The position numbers and the translations under genes are program-made. Below are positions 37,214 to 46,110 of a stretch of DNA of 47,090 bases, piece after piece (position 1 is the first letter of the stretch; each line of letters opens with the position of its first letter). The stretch is from positions 1-47,090 of the forward strand of contig JANXUD010000023.1 of NCBI GenBank assembly GCA_025352045.1. The letters run 5' to 3'. Origin of the DNA: Gammaproteobacteria bacterium. Its GTDB lineage: Bacteria; Pseudomonadota; Gammaproteobacteria; Xanthomonadales; Xanthomonadaceae. The notes beneath the pieces were generated by a model. That model saw only the letters and a program-made list of their open reading frames with translations. It was not told the origin of the DNA and searched no databases.

Positions 37214-37245
37214 GGATCGCACCGAAGGACTCCGGATCGCACGGC

Positions 37246-37278
37246 GGCCGACGGCCGGCTGCCCGCGAGACGTCGGCC
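37246..37278. terminator. Possible hairpin after fadA
   Basis: GGCCGACG (37246-37253) and CGTCGGCC (37271-37278) form an 8-base stem 32 bases after the thiolase stop. No T-run follows, so it would be at best a transcript-stabilising or factor-assisted end. Confidence 0.3.
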
Positions 37279-37370
37279 GGGCCCGATGCGCGGTAGCAGC
37301 CAGCATCGCGGATGGGTGTCGTTTTGGCCCGCCGAGCGGCTAGCATGTCGGCTGCGGCCAAGGAGGTTCG

Positions 37371-37814
37371 ATGCACGACCAGGACAGGCAGGGCGAGTTC
37401 CATCGGGCGGATCCTGCCTATCGCCGGCAGATGCAGCTGGCACTGGCGCTCACGATCGTGCTCGGCACCGTGGCGCTGCTTGCCCTGCGGTGGTGGCTGG
37501 CGCGATTGGGCGCGCACGCCGGCACGGGCGACCTGGAGACGTACGAAACCTGGCTCCACCGCCTGCTCGCCGGGCTGTGCCTGGTGCTCGCTGCGGCCGC
37601 CGCCGGCTTCGGCCAGTGGCTGTACCGGACGGCGCGCGCCACGGCACAGGAACGCCGGTGGCCGCCGACTGCGATGCGGACCTCGTCCGATGTGCGTATC
37701 CGCTGGCTGACGTCCGCCGACGCGCTGGTCACGCAACTGCGCGGCGGTGCGTTCGCGCTGTTCGCGCTGGCCATCGTCCTGGCGGGCTGGTCGGTCTGGC
37801 TATTCCGCAGCTGA
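37371..37814 (+). CDS. Hypothetical three-span membrane protein
   Basis: 147 residues of no family I recognise. The short N-terminus is polar (MHDQDRQGEFHRADPAYRRQ), then come two hydrophobic segments (about 22-40 and 62-82), a polar loop (YRTARATAQERRWPPTAMRTSSDVRIRW) and a last span (about 122-144). GGAGG is well placed before the ATG, and a TAGCAT at 37341-37346 resembles the -10 hexamer seen before the DUF1249 gene. It stands alone between the fatty-acid operon and galU, converging on the latter. Confidence 0.6.
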   Translation: MHDQDRQGEFHRADPAYRRQMQLALALTIVLGTVALLALRWWLARLGAHAGTGDLETYETWLHRLLAGLCLVLAAAAAGFGQWLYRTARATAQERRWPPTAMRTSSDVRIRWLTSADALVTQLRGGAFALFALAIVLAGWSVWLFRS

Positions 37815-37822
37815 CCGGCGCG

Positions 37823-37843
37823 CCGGGCCGCGATCCGGCCCGG
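37823..37843. terminator. Inverted repeat between convergent genes
   Basis: CCGGGCC (37823-37829), seven bases, GGCCCGG (37837-37843), in the 30 bases between the membrane-protein stop and the galU stop. It is placed like a bidirectional terminator but has no T-run on either side. Confidence 0.35.
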
Positions 37844-37844
37844 A

Positions 37845-38723
37845 TCAGCGCGAGAGCGCGTCCAGCATGTAGGCGCGCGCGGCCGGCGCGAGGTCTTCGT
37901 GGTCCAGCGCGTACTGGATGGTCGCCTCGACCAGGCCGATGTGGCTGCCGCAGTCGAAGCGCCGGCCTTCGAACCGGTACGCCAGCACGTCCTCTTCCTT
38001 GAGCAGCGCAGCGATCGCGTCGGTCAACTGGATTTCGCCGCCGCTGCCGGCGCCTGTGTTCTCGAGCAGGTCGAAGATGCGCGGGCTGAGCACGTAGCGG
38101 CCGACCACGGCCAGCGTGCTGGGTGCGACATCGGGCGCCGGCTTCTCGACGATCGCCGAGATCCTGCCGTGGCGATCGGCGAATGGACCGGTGGCGACGA
38201 TGCCATAGCTGCCGGTCTGGTCGCGCGGCACGTCCTGCACGGCGATCACGCTGTGGGACTCGCTTTCGGCCAGGTCCGCCATCTGGCGCAGTGCGCCCGG
38301 TCCGCGGTTCCAGATCAGGTCGTCGGCCAGCAGGACCGCGAAGGGCTCGTCGCCCACCACCGGCCGCGCGCAGAGCACTGCATGGCCCAGTCCCAGCGCC
38401 TCGGCCTGGGTCACGAACACCGCCCGCACGCCCTTCGGCAGCACGTCGCGGATCAGCGAGAGCAACTCGCCCTTGCCCGCCTTTTCCAGTTTCTGTTCGA
38501 GCTCGTAGGCCTTGTCGAAGTAGTCGGCCACCGAATGCTTGTAGCGGTTGGTGACGAACACCATGGTGTCGCACCCGGCCTCGACGGCCTCGTCGACGGC
38601 GTACTGGATCAGCGGCTTGTCGATGACAGGCAGCATTTCCTTGGGCACGGTCTTGGTCGCGGGCAGGAAGCGCGTGCCCAGCCCGGCGACCGGGAACACG
38701 GCCTTGCGGATGCGGAATTTCAT
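37845..38723 (-). CDS. galU: UTP-glucose-1-phosphate uridylyltransferase
   Basis: Makes UDP-glucose for polysaccharides and LPS. The 292 residues open with RKAVFPVAGLGTRFLPATKTVPKEMLPVIDKPLIQYAVDEA, the full nucleotidyltransferase signature, followed by AVLCARPVVGDEPFAVLLADDL and a conserved EKP. It overlaps the WbpM-like dehydratase stop by four bases, so it is the last gene of the envelope-sugar run. Confidence 0.97.
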   Translation of the reverse strand: MKFRIRKAVFPVAGLGTRFLPATKTVPKEMLPVIDKPLIQYAVDEAVEAGCDTMVFVTNRYKHSVADYFDKAYELEQKLEKAGKGELLSLIRDVLPKGVRAVFVTQAEALGLGHAVLCARPVVGDEPFAVLLADDLIWNRGPGALRQMADLAESESHSVIAVQDVPRDQTGSYGIVATGPFADRHGRISAIVEKPAPDVAPSTLAVVGRYVLSPRIFDLLENTGAGSGGEIQLTDAIAALLKEEDVLAYRFEGRRFDCGSHIGLVEATIQYALDHEDLAPAARAYMLDALSR

Positions 38724-40606
38724 CGGTGCGTGGAGGCCTTGTTGTATCCGGCCAGGGCGATGACGTTCTCGCCGCTCGGCCGGTAATCATGGACGGTGTA
38801 GCGCAGGAAGCCCTTGAAGACCTCGTCCTCGTACTCACCCTTGAGCAGCAGGTCGAGGCGGTCCAGGGTGCGGCCCATGTCGGCCACGTCGACGCTGCGC
38901 AACTCGGAGCGGAGCACACGGTGGTTGGCGGTATGGGCGTACCGCTCCTCGGGGTGGAGCACCGTCTCGTGCAACTTTTCGCCGGGGCGCAGGCCGGTGA
39001 ATTCGATCGCGATGTCGGTGCCTGGATGCTTGCCGGCGAGCCGGATCATCTGCTCGGCCAACTCGCGGATGGCCACCGGCTGTCCCATGTCCAGGGTGAA
39101 CACCGAGGCCGAAGACACCGACAGGTTGGTCGCCTGCAGGATGAGCTGGCAGGCTTCCGGGATGGTCATGAAATAGCGCGTGATGTCTGGGTGCGTGACG
39201 GTGACCGGCCCGCCCTGGGCGATCTGCTCGCGGAAGATGGGCACCACGCTGCCCGCGGAATCGAGCACGTTGCCGAAGCGCACGATCGCCAGGCAGGTTC
39301 CGCTGTCAGCCAGCACGGCCTGGCAGGCCAGCTCGGCCAGCCGCTTGCTCGCGCCGAGCACGCTGACCGGCTCGATCGCCTTGTCGGTGGAGATCAGCAC
39401 GAAATTGCGCACGCCGGCCAGGCGGCAGGCGCGGGCGACGATGCCGGTGACCTGCACGTTGTTGCGCACGGCGGCACGCACCTGGGATTCCAGCATCGGC
39501 ACCTGCTTGCAGGCGGCCGCATGGAAGACGAAGTCCACGCCCTTGAGGAAATTCCGGTAGCTCGGCACGTCGCCGCAATCGGCCAGCAGGGGCTGCAGGA
39601 ACAGGGTCGGGAATTCGGCGACAAGCAGCCGGCTGACTTCCTCGAGTGCCTGTTCGTCGCGTTCGACCAGCACCAGGCGGCCGACGCCGGCCTGGGCGCA
39701 CTGCTTGGCCAGTTCGGAACCGATGGATCCACCCGCGCCGGTGATCAGCACGGCCTTCTCGCCATAGTGCTCGTGCACCAGTTGCCAGTCGAACTGGACC
39801 GGTTCGCGCCCGAGCAGGTCCTCGATCGCCACTTCCCGCAGCTCGAACCCGCCGGGCTTGTACTCGAGCTGGTCGGCGAGGCGGGACACCTTGCGGAACG
39901 GCAGGCCGGTTTCGTCGCACAACTCCACCACGCGACGCATCTGCGCCGCGTTCGCCGAGGGCATGGTGATGACCAGCAACGAGGCCGCGGTCTCTCGTGC
40001 GACCCGGGTCAGGTCGTCCAGCGTGCCGAGCACCTGCACGCCCTGGATCTTGGCGCCCTTGAGCACGGCGGTGTCATCGAGCAGGCCGACGGCGTAGTAG
40101 CGATCCTGGCCGCGCAATTCGCGCAGCAGGGTCTCGCCGGCGCGGCCAGCGCCCAGGATCAGCACGCGCGTGGCGCTGGCCCGTCGCGACTGCGCCAGGC
40201 TGTTGTCCTTCCACAGGCGGTAGACCAGGCGCGGCAGGCCCAGGGCCAGGGTCAGGAACAGCGGATAGGGCACCAGCACGCGCCGGGGAACGTCCGGCAG
40301 CATGCCGACGATCATCAGGGTCGGGACAATCAACAGGACGCCGATGAAGGCGGCGCTGGCCAGGTTGACCAGGTCGGGCATGCTGGCAAAGCGCCAGACC
40401 CCGCGATACAGGCCGACGCGCCAGAACACCACGCCTTGGATGGCAACCGCGATCGCCAGCTCCTGCACCAGCGACACCGCAGGCGGCGCGCCAGCCTGGC
40501 CAGCCAGCCAGCGCAGCATCAGCCAGGTAGCGACGACCATGGACAGGTCGTGCAGGATCACCAGCAGGCGCGGGAGGTGGTCGATCCAGGGCCAGCGTCT
40601 CGTCAT
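38720..40606 (-). CDS. Nucleoside-diphosphate-sugar dehydratase/epimerase, WbpM/CapD-like
   Basis: Membrane-anchored 4,6-dehydratase, probably acting on UDP-GlcNAc-type sugars for O-antigen or capsule. Its 628 residues have four N-terminal membrane helices (to about 120), a CoA-binding-like Rossmann region (VLILGAGRAGETLLREL), and an SDR domain with TGAGGSIGSELA (289-300) and STDKA (406-410). The usual catalytic Tyr/Met of the Y/M-x3-K motif is Leu417 (VLGASKR). It lies next to a WbpL/WecA-type transferase (four-base overlap) and galU, as in Pseudomonas O-antigen loci. Confidence 0.88.
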   Translation of the reverse strand: MTRRWPWIDHLPRLLVILHDLSMVVATWLMLRWLAGQAGAPPAVSLVQELAIAVAIQGVVFWRVGLYRGVWRFASMPDLVNLASAAFIGVLLIVPTLMIVGMLPDVPRRVLVPYPLFLTLALGLPRLVYRLWKDNSLAQSRRASATRVLILGAGRAGETLLRELRGQDRYYAVGLLDDTAVLKGAKIQGVQVLGTLDDLTRVARETAASLLVITMPSANAAQMRRVVELCDETGLPFRKVSRLADQLEYKPGGFELREVAIEDLLGREPVQFDWQLVHEHYGEKAVLITGAGGSIGSELAKQCAQAGVGRLVLVERDEQALEEVSRLLVAEFPTLFLQPLLADCGDVPSYRNFLKGVDFVFHAAACKQVPMLESQVRAAVRNNVQVTGIVARACRLAGVRNFVLISTDKAIEPVSVLGASKRLAELACQAVLADSGTCLAIVRFGNVLDSAGSVVPIFREQIAQGGPVTVTHPDITRYFMTIPEACQLILQATNLSVSSASVFTLDMGQPVAIRELAEQMIRLAGKHPGTDIAIEFTGLRPGEKLHETVLHPEERYAHTANHRVLRSELRSVDVADMGRTLDRLDLLLKGEYEDEVFKGFLRYTVHDYRPSGENVIALAGYNKASTHR

Positions 40607-41637
40607 TGCTCAGCTCCCCTGCGCGTCCGTGGCGACAACCACCGCCGGCGTAGCCCGAAATCCAGGGCGGCCGCCGAAACCAAACATAGGGTAAACGAAG
40701 CCCATATAACCAAACTTGAACGAGAACTGTCGCAAATCCGGGCCGCTGCGACGAATACCCCGGTGCAGGCGGCGTATGCCACGCAGACCGCCAGGTGCGA
40801 ATGGCCGGACCGCACGGCATATTGGTAGAGGTGCTCGCGGTGCGCGCGCCAGACGGGCCGGCCGGCGAGCGCCCGGCGAAGCAGGGTCAGGCCGCTGTCG
40901 ATCAGCATCGCTCCCGGCAGCAGGAGGGCGGCAGGCCCGCCGATCACGCCCCGGCGCCAGGACAGCACCAGCAGGACGAACAAGGCCGCCCCGAGCAGGT
41001 GGCTGCCTGCATCGCCCAGGAATACCCGGGCCCGCGGCAAGTTGAACGGCAGGAATCCGAGGCAGGCGCCAGCGAGGACGAGGCCCAGCAGCCGCAGGTC
41101 GGCGCCCTGCCCCGGCCACCATGCCAGCGCCAGGGACAGCAACAGGGACTGGACTGCCACCAGCCCGTTGCTGCCATCCATGAAGTTCCAGATGTTCACG
41201 AAGTAGACGGCGGCGATCAGCAGCGCGCCGAAGCCCAGCCAGCCGAACGGGCCTGGCGAGCCAAGCAGCAGGGCCCAGGCCAGGACGGCGCCGGCGAGCC
41301 ACTGGCCTGCGAACTTGGCCAGGACGGGCAAGGGGCGCAGGTCGTCCAGGGCGCCAACCAGGGTGAACAGGGCGAGACCCACCGCCAGGCCCCACCAGGG
41401 CAACAAGGCGCCGCCCGGCCCGAAGCCTGCGGGAGGGCGCACGAGCATGGCTGCAAGCAGGACGCAGGCGATGGCGACGCCGCCGCCGCGCGGCGTCGGC
41501 GCGTCGTGCAGGCGGCGCTGGCCCGGTGCATCCTGGATGCCGCGGTGGCGCGCGAGCGCGGTCCAGGCGGCCGTCAGGACCGCGCTGGCGCCCGCCGCGA
41601 CGGCGAGCAGCGGCACGGCCCCGGGCTCCGTCGGCAT
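40603..41637 (-). CDS. Undecaprenyl-phosphate sugar-1-phosphate transferase (WecA/WbpL-like, MraY family)
   Basis: Starts O-antigen or related glycan synthesis by loading a sugar phosphate on undecaprenyl phosphate. The 344 residues have ten or so membrane helices. Family motifs are PTPRGGGVAI, GALDDLRPLP (Asp-Asp), NIWNFMDGSNGLV, FLGDAGSHLLG and the HREHLYQ histidine motif. The ATG at 41637 overlaps the lapB stop (TGATG). The last 50 codons hold an AT-rich patch (40681-40730). Confidence 0.88.
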   Translation of the reverse strand: MPTEPGAVPLLAVAAGASAVLTAAWTALARHRGIQDAPGQRRLHDAPTPRGGGVAIACVLLAAMLVRPPAGFGPGGALLPWWGLAVGLALFTLVGALDDLRPLPVLAKFAGQWLAGAVLAWALLLGSPGPFGWLGFGALLIAAVYFVNIWNFMDGSNGLVAVQSLLLSLALAWWPGQGADLRLLGLVLAGACLGFLPFNLPRARVFLGDAGSHLLGAALFVLLVLSWRRGVIGGPAALLLPGAMLIDSGLTLLRRALAGRPVWRAHREHLYQYAVRSGHSHLAVCVAYAACTGVFVAAARICDSSRSSLVIWASFTLCLVSAAALDFGLRRRWLSPRTRRGAEQ

Positions 41638-42809
41638 CAATCCCCCGCCGCGCTGTGCAGCGGCTTGATCGTGCCCCAGTGCTTGCAACTCGGGCATTGC
41701 CAGTGGTGGGCGCGCGCGCCGAAGCCGCATCGCGTGCAGCGGTAGCTGTTGGTCCGGACCACCAACTGGTCGGTGATCTGCTTTAGCGTGCGCAGCGATT
41801 CGGAGGAATCGTCGTCGGGGTTCTCCAGGCTGAGGTCGATGAGCGCCGCTTCGCCCCGCACGGAGGGACGCTGCTGGACCTGCCGGGCCAGGAAGGCCTG
41901 CGCCGCGGCGATGCCTTCGTCGCGCTGGATCAGCTGGGCCAGCGCCAGGACCGGGGAAACGCCCGGATAGCCCTCGATCATCTCCTGCAGGAAGCCGCGC
42001 GCGCGCGCGGTCTCGCCGCGACGCTCGTAGCAGGCCAGCAGCGGGCTCATGATCTCGGGCAGGAACTCGATGTCATGCCGGGCCACGCGTTCGAAGGCGC
42101 GGATCGCCGCTGCATCGTTGCCCTCGGCCAGCTCGAGCCGACCCTCGGTGACGCCGGCGCGCACGCTGTTGCTGTCGGCGCCGTAGGCGCGACCGATTTC
42201 CTCCCGCGCCAGGTCGACCCGATCCTCCAGCCGGGCCTTTTCCGCCAGTTCGCAATGGAAGTGCGCAATGACCTTGCCCATCGGTTCGCCCGAGGTCTTC
42301 TCGTACTCGAGCGCATGGTCGATCGCCTTGTACCAGTCGCGTTCGAACTGGTAGATCGCGATCAGCTGGCGCAGCGCCTGGGGTGCATGCACGCCCATCT
42401 GCACGAGGTCGTTGAACAGCGTCTCGGCACGATCGAGCAGGCCGGCGCGCATGTAGTCCTCGCCCAGCGCGAGCACGGCGCGGGTTTTCTGCTCTTCGCT
42501 CAGGCCGATCCGCGCCACCAGGTTCTGGTGCAGGCGGATTGCGCGGTCCACTTCGCCGCGCCGGCGGAACAGGTGGCCCAGGGTGAACTGGGTTTCGACC
42601 GTGTCCTTGTCGACTTCGGCGATCTGCAGGAAGATTTCGATCGCCTTGTCCTGCTGTTCGTTGAGCAGGTAGTTCAGGCCGCGGAAATAGGTGTTGGACA
42701 AGCGCGAGATGCTCGCGCCACCCTTGATCTCGCCGCCACGCCGGCCCGCCAGCCAGCCGATGGCGGCCGCGGCCGGGATCAGGAGCAGCCAGGCGGCATG
42801 GGTCATCAT
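41637..42809 (-). CDS. lapB: Lipopolysaccharide assembly protein B
   Basis: Inner-membrane adaptor that targets LpxC to FtsH and so limits LPS synthesis. The 390 residues have an N-terminal membrane helix, about nine TPR units (YFRGLNYLLNEQQDKAIEIFLQIAEVDKDTVETQFTLGHLFRRRGEVDRAIRLHQNLV) and a C-terminal rubredoxin-type metal site (CTRCGF and CPSCKHW). It overlaps lapA by one base and the transferase gene by three. Confidence 0.95.
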   Translation of the reverse strand: MMTHAAWLLLIPAAAAIGWLAGRRGGEIKGGASISRLSNTYFRGLNYLLNEQQDKAIEIFLQIAEVDKDTVETQFTLGHLFRRRGEVDRAIRLHQNLVARIGLSEEQKTRAVLALGEDYMRAGLLDRAETLFNDLVQMGVHAPQALRQLIAIYQFERDWYKAIDHALEYEKTSGEPMGKVIAHFHCELAEKARLEDRVDLAREEIGRAYGADSNSVRAGVTEGRLELAEGNDAAAIRAFERVARHDIEFLPEIMSPLLACYERRGETARARGFLQEMIEGYPGVSPVLALAQLIQRDEGIAAAQAFLARQVQQRPSVRGEAALIDLSLENPDDDSSESLRTLKQITDQLVVRTNSYRCTRCGFGARAHHWQCPSCKHWGTIKPLHSAAGD

Positions 42810-43087
42810 CAGCGCGGTGCCCCGTCGCTGAAGTCCTGGCGGTCCGGACCGGATCCCGCGGCGCCACCAGCGTGCATGCGCCGCCGCAACGGCCAGACCA
42901 CGCCCGCGGTGACGACCAGGCCGCCCAGGAAGGCGCCGGCGAGCAGCACGCTCAGGAGCACCAGGCCGAGTCGGCCCTCCAGCACGCGGAAGCCAAGGTC
43001 AACGGCCACGGGCTGCGTGTTGAGCGCGCCGAACACCAGGCCCAGCGCGACGAAGCACAGGGCGACGAGGGATTTGATCAGGCGCAT
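42809..43087 (-). CDS. lapA: Lipopolysaccharide assembly protein A (DUF1049)
   Basis: Small inner-membrane partner of LapB. The 92 residues have two membrane helices (about 5-25 and 38-62) around the LNTQPVAVDLGFRVLEGRLGLVLL segment typical of YciS. It lies between ihfB (82 bases upstream) and lapB in the usual order. Confidence 0.9.
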   Translation of the reverse strand: MRLIKSLVALCFVALGLVFGALNTQPVAVDLGFRVLEGRLGLVLLSVLLAGAFLGGLVVTAGVVWPLRRRMHAGGAAGSGPDRQDFSDGAPR

Positions 43088-43169
43088 CGTGGTCGGGCCT
43101 CGTGGTGTCGTCGGTCAAGCCAGGCCGCCTGGGGCGCAGCGACGCGAGCCGGGCGTGCGTACCGGGCGC

Positions 43170-43469
43170 TCAGCCGCCGGCGTTCGATTCCCCGGCATTG
43201 ACGCGGTCGCGCAGTTCCTTGCCGGGCTTGAAATGGGGGACGTACTTTCCGGGCAGCGCCACGGAGTCGCCGGTCTTGGGATTGCGGCCCAAGCGCGGCG
43301 GACGGAAATGCAGTGAAAAGCTGCCGAAGCCGCGGATCTCGATCCGTTCGCCTTCGGTGAGCGCATTGCTCATCATCTCGAGGAGCGTCTTGACGGCCAT
43401 GTCCACGTCGTCTGCCTTCAGGTGGCCCTGGCGGCTCGAGAGGATCTCGATCAGTTCCGATTTGGTCAT
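43170..43469 (-). CDS. ihfB: Integration host factor subunit beta
   Basis: DNA-bending subunit of IHF, 99 residues. [13 protein letters not shown], then [31 protein letters not shown] with the beta-arm proline, and the C-terminal [11 protein letters not shown]. The start is the ATG at 43469, not the longer frame to 43508. It follows rpsA with a hairpin between, as in many gammaproteobacteria. Confidence 0.96.
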   Translation of the reverse strand: MTKSELIEILSSRQGHLKADDVDMAVKTLLEMMSNALTEGERIEIRGFGSFSLHFRPPRLGRNPKTGDSVALPGKYVPHFKPGKELRDRVNAGESNAGG

Positions 43470-43547
43470 GTCAGCGGCTGGCTCTCTCGAGTCGTGCATC
43501 GGTGGCACCGTCGGCGGCCGCGTTGGCCAAGGACGTCGACGCCCCCG

Positions 43548-43580
43548 AAAACGGACGCGGCCCGGGAAGTCCCGGGCCGC
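43548..43580 (-). terminator. Terminator-like hairpin between rpsA and ihfB
   Basis: On the minus strand GCGGCCCGGG (43580-43571) and CCCGGGCCGC (43566-43557) form a perfect 10-base stem with a four-base loop, ten bases after the rpsA stop. Only four T follow (43551-43548), so it probably attenuates and lets some transcripts reach ihfB. Confidence 0.65.
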
Positions 43581-43589
43581 GCCTGCGTG

Positions 43590-45272
43590 TCACTCGCCCT
43601 TGTTCAGCTGCTCGCGCAGCAAGGCGCCAAGCTTGGTGGTGCCGCTGGATGCGTCGGACGCCTTGTTGACCTCGGCCATGGTCTCGGCCACGTCGGCCTC
43701 GTCCTTGGCGCGGATCGACAGCTGCATCACGCGGCCCTTGCGGTCCATGCCCATGTACTTGGCCTCGACCGTGTCGCCGACCTTGAGGTGCTGCGACGCG
43801 TCCTCGACCCGCTCCTTGGCGATGTCGCTGGCGCGCACGTAACCCTCGATGCCGTCCGGCAGCGCGATGGTCGCGCCCTTGGCGTCCACTTCCCGAACGG
43901 TGCCGGTGACGATGGCGCCCTTCTGGGTGACCGCCATGTACTGGCCGATCGGATCCTGCTCCATCTGCTTGACGCCGAGCGAAATGCGCTCGCGCTCCGG
44001 GTCCACGGCCAGGACGACGGCTTCCAGCGTGTCGCCCTTCTTGTAGTTGCGGACGATGTCCTCGCCGGTGGTGTTCCAGCTGATGTCCGACAGGTGCACC
44101 AGGCCATCGATGCCGCCGTCCAGGCCGATGAAGATGCCGAAGTCGGTGATCGACTTGATCTGGCCCGACACCTTGTCGCCCTTCTTGAAGATGGCCGCGA
44201 AGGCCTCCCACGGGTTGGACACGCACTGCTTGATGCCCAGCGAGATGCGGCGGCGCTCGGCATCGACGTCCAGCACCATCACTTCGACCTCGTCGCCCAG
44301 CTGGACGACCTTGGACGGGTTGACGTTCTTGTTGGTCCAGTCCATCTCGGACACGTGCACCAGGCCTTCCACGCCCGGCTCGATCTCGACGAACGCGCCG
44401 TAATCGGTGACGTTGGACACCTTGCCGGTGAGGCGGGCGCCGGTCGGGTAGCGACGGGCGATGTTGTCCCACGGATCCTCGCCCAGCTGCTTGAGGCCGA
44501 GGCTGACGCGGTTGCGCTCGCGGTCGTACTTGAGCACGCGGACCTGCAGTTCCTCGCCCACGTTCACGACTTCGGACGGATGGCGCACGCGCTTCCAGGC
44601 CATGTCGGTGATGTGCAGCAGGCCGTCGATGCCGCCGAGGTCGACGAACGCGCCGTAATCGGTGAGGTTCTTGACCACGCCGGTGACGATGCCGCCTTCC
44701 TGCAGGCGCTCGAGCATCTGCTCGCGCTCGACGCTGTTCTCGCTCTCGACCACGGCGCGGCGCGAAACCACCACGTTGTTGCGCTTGCGGTCGAGCTTGA
44801 TGATCTTGAACTCGAGTTCCTTGCCTTCCAGGTAGCCGGGATCGCGCACGGGGCGCACATCGACCAGGGAACCGGGCAGGAACGCGCGGACGTCGCGGAT
44901 GTCGACGGTGAAGCCGCCCTTGACCTTGCCGCTGATGCGGCCGGTGACGATTTCGCCGGCCTCCATCGAGGTCTCCAGCTCGTCCCAGACCATGGCGCGC
45001 TTGGCTTTCTCGCGCGACAGCACGGTCTCGCCAAAACCATTTTCGAGGGATTCCAGGGCCACCTTGACGGTGTCGCCGACGGCGACTTCGAGCTCGCCCT
45101 GCTCGTTGCGGAACTGTTCGATGGGCACGATGCCCTCGGACTTCAGGCCGGCGTTGATGACGACGACGTCCGAGCGGACCTCGACGACGATGCCGGAGAC
45201 GATCGCTCCCGGCTTCAGCTTGACGAGGGCGATCTGGCTTTGTTCGAACAGTTCGGCGAAAGATTCGGTCAT
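43590..45272 (-). CDS. rpsA: 30S ribosomal protein S1
   Basis: mRNA-binding ribosomal protein, 560 residues with six S1 domains; the later repeats show the pattern [31 protein letters not shown]. The start is the ATG at 45272 ([13 protein letters not shown]). The leader just before it (GAGAAACAACA) has no real Shine-Dalgarno sequence, as in E. coli rpsA, whose translation S1 controls itself. It lies between cmk and ihfB in the standard order. Confidence 0.97.
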   Translation of the reverse strand: MTESFAELFEQSQIALVKLKPGAIVSGIVVEVRSDVVVINAGLKSEGIVPIEQFRNEQGELEVAVGDTVKVALESLENGFGETVLSREKAKRAMVWDELETSMEAGEIVTGRISGKVKGGFTVDIRDVRAFLPGSLVDVRPVRDPGYLEGKELEFKIIKLDRKRNNVVVSRRAVVESENSVEREQMLERLQEGGIVTGVVKNLTDYGAFVDLGGIDGLLHITDMAWKRVRHPSEVVNVGEELQVRVLKYDRERNRVSLGLKQLGEDPWDNIARRYPTGARLTGKVSNVTDYGAFVEIEPGVEGLVHVSEMDWTNKNVNPSKVVQLGDEVEVMVLDVDAERRRISLGIKQCVSNPWEAFAAIFKKGDKVSGQIKSITDFGIFIGLDGGIDGLVHLSDISWNTTGEDIVRNYKKGDTLEAVVLAVDPERERISLGVKQMEQDPIGQYMAVTQKGAIVTGTVREVDAKGATIALPDGIEGYVRASDIAKERVEDASQHLKVGDTVEAKYMGMDRKGRVMQLSIRAKDEADVAETMAEVNKASDASSGTTKLGALLREQLNKGE

Positions 45273-45349
45273 TGTTGTTTCTCGGTTGAACACACGGGTT
45301 GCCGGCACTGCCGGGCCCACCTGTCGTGCGCGTGGTGCGCGTTATGGAA

Positions 45350-45367
45350 CCGCGGCGTATGCCGCGG
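45350..45367. promoter_or_regulatory. Inverted repeat in the cmk-rpsA intergenic leader
   Basis: CCGCGG (45350-45355), six bases, CCGCGG (45362-45367). It lies between the cmk stop and the rpsA start, about 80 bases upstream of rpsA. It could be a weak cmk terminator or part of the rpsA leader structure; there is no T-run. Confidence 0.3.
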
Positions 45368-45423
45368 GCTCGGGGCCTGCTCGTCGAAACGCCGCCCTGG
45401 GGCGGGCGTGGGCTGGATCGGGC

Positions 45424-46110
45424 CTAGCGGGGCCGCAGGGAAGCCGGCAGCACCGCAAGCACACGTTCGATCACTTCGGTGATCGGCATGCCCGTGGAGT
45501 CCAGGATGACCGCATCGGCTGCGGGTTTCAGGGGCGCCACGGCACGTCCGGCATCGCGCTCATCCCTGGCGGCGATTTCGTGCAGCAGACTGTCAAGATT
45601 AACGGAAACCCCTTTGTCTTTCAACTGCTTATAGCGGCGTCGGGCCCGTTCGGCGGCGCTGGCGGTCAAAAACACCTTGTAGGCGGCATCCGGGAAGATC
45701 ACCGTCCCCATGTCGCGTCCGTCGGCCACCAGCCCGGGCTTCCGGCGGAAACCTAGCTGGAGCTGCACCAATGCGGCCCTGACCGGCGGATGGGCGGCGA
45801 TGGCCGATGCCGCGGCCGCGGCGGTTTCCGAGCGCAGGGCGCGGGTCGCGTCCTTGCCGTTGACCAGGACATGCGGCTCGCCGTCCGGGCCTGGTTCGAA
45901 GCGGATTTCGGTGCGGGTGGCGCAGGCTGCGACCGCATCCGCATCGCTGAGGTCCAGCCCCTCCCAGGCGGCCGCCTGGCCGACGGCGCGATAGATCGCG
46001 CCGGAATCCAGGTAATGCCAGCCCAGCCGGCTGGCGACCGCCTGGCTGATGGTTCCCTTGCCCGATCCGGAGGGGCCATCGATGGTCAGGACGGGTGCGG
46101 GCGAGGTCAT
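45424..46110 (-). CDS. cmk: Cytidylate kinase
   Basis: Phosphorylates CMP and dCMP. The 228 residues begin with the nucleotide loop [18 protein letters not shown], then [11 protein letters not shown], the CMP-binding [29 protein letters not shown] lid region, and DSTGMPI near the end. It overlaps the aroA stop by four bases. Codons at about 45591-45630 are AT-rich against the rest of the gene. Confidence 0.97.
   Translation of the reverse strand: MTSPAPVLTIDGPSGSGKGTISQAVASRLGWHYLDSGAIYRAVGQAAAWEGLDLSDADAVAACATRTEIRFEPGPDGEPHVLVNGKDATRALRSETAAAAASAIAAHPPVRAALVQLQLGFRRKPGLVADGRDMGTVIFPDAAYKVFLTASAAERARRRYKQLKDKGVSVNLDSLLHEIAARDERDAGRAVAPLKPAADAVILDSTGMPITEVIERVLAVLPASLRPR

Noticed and set aside
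38726-40828. 700-codon open frame antisense to the dehydratase gene
   Set aside because: Rich in His, Asp, Gln and Arg with no domain; a shadow of a conserved minus-strand gene.
43422-45482. 686-codon open frame antisense to rpsA
   Set aside because: Repetitive only because the S1 repeats of rpsA are read backwards.
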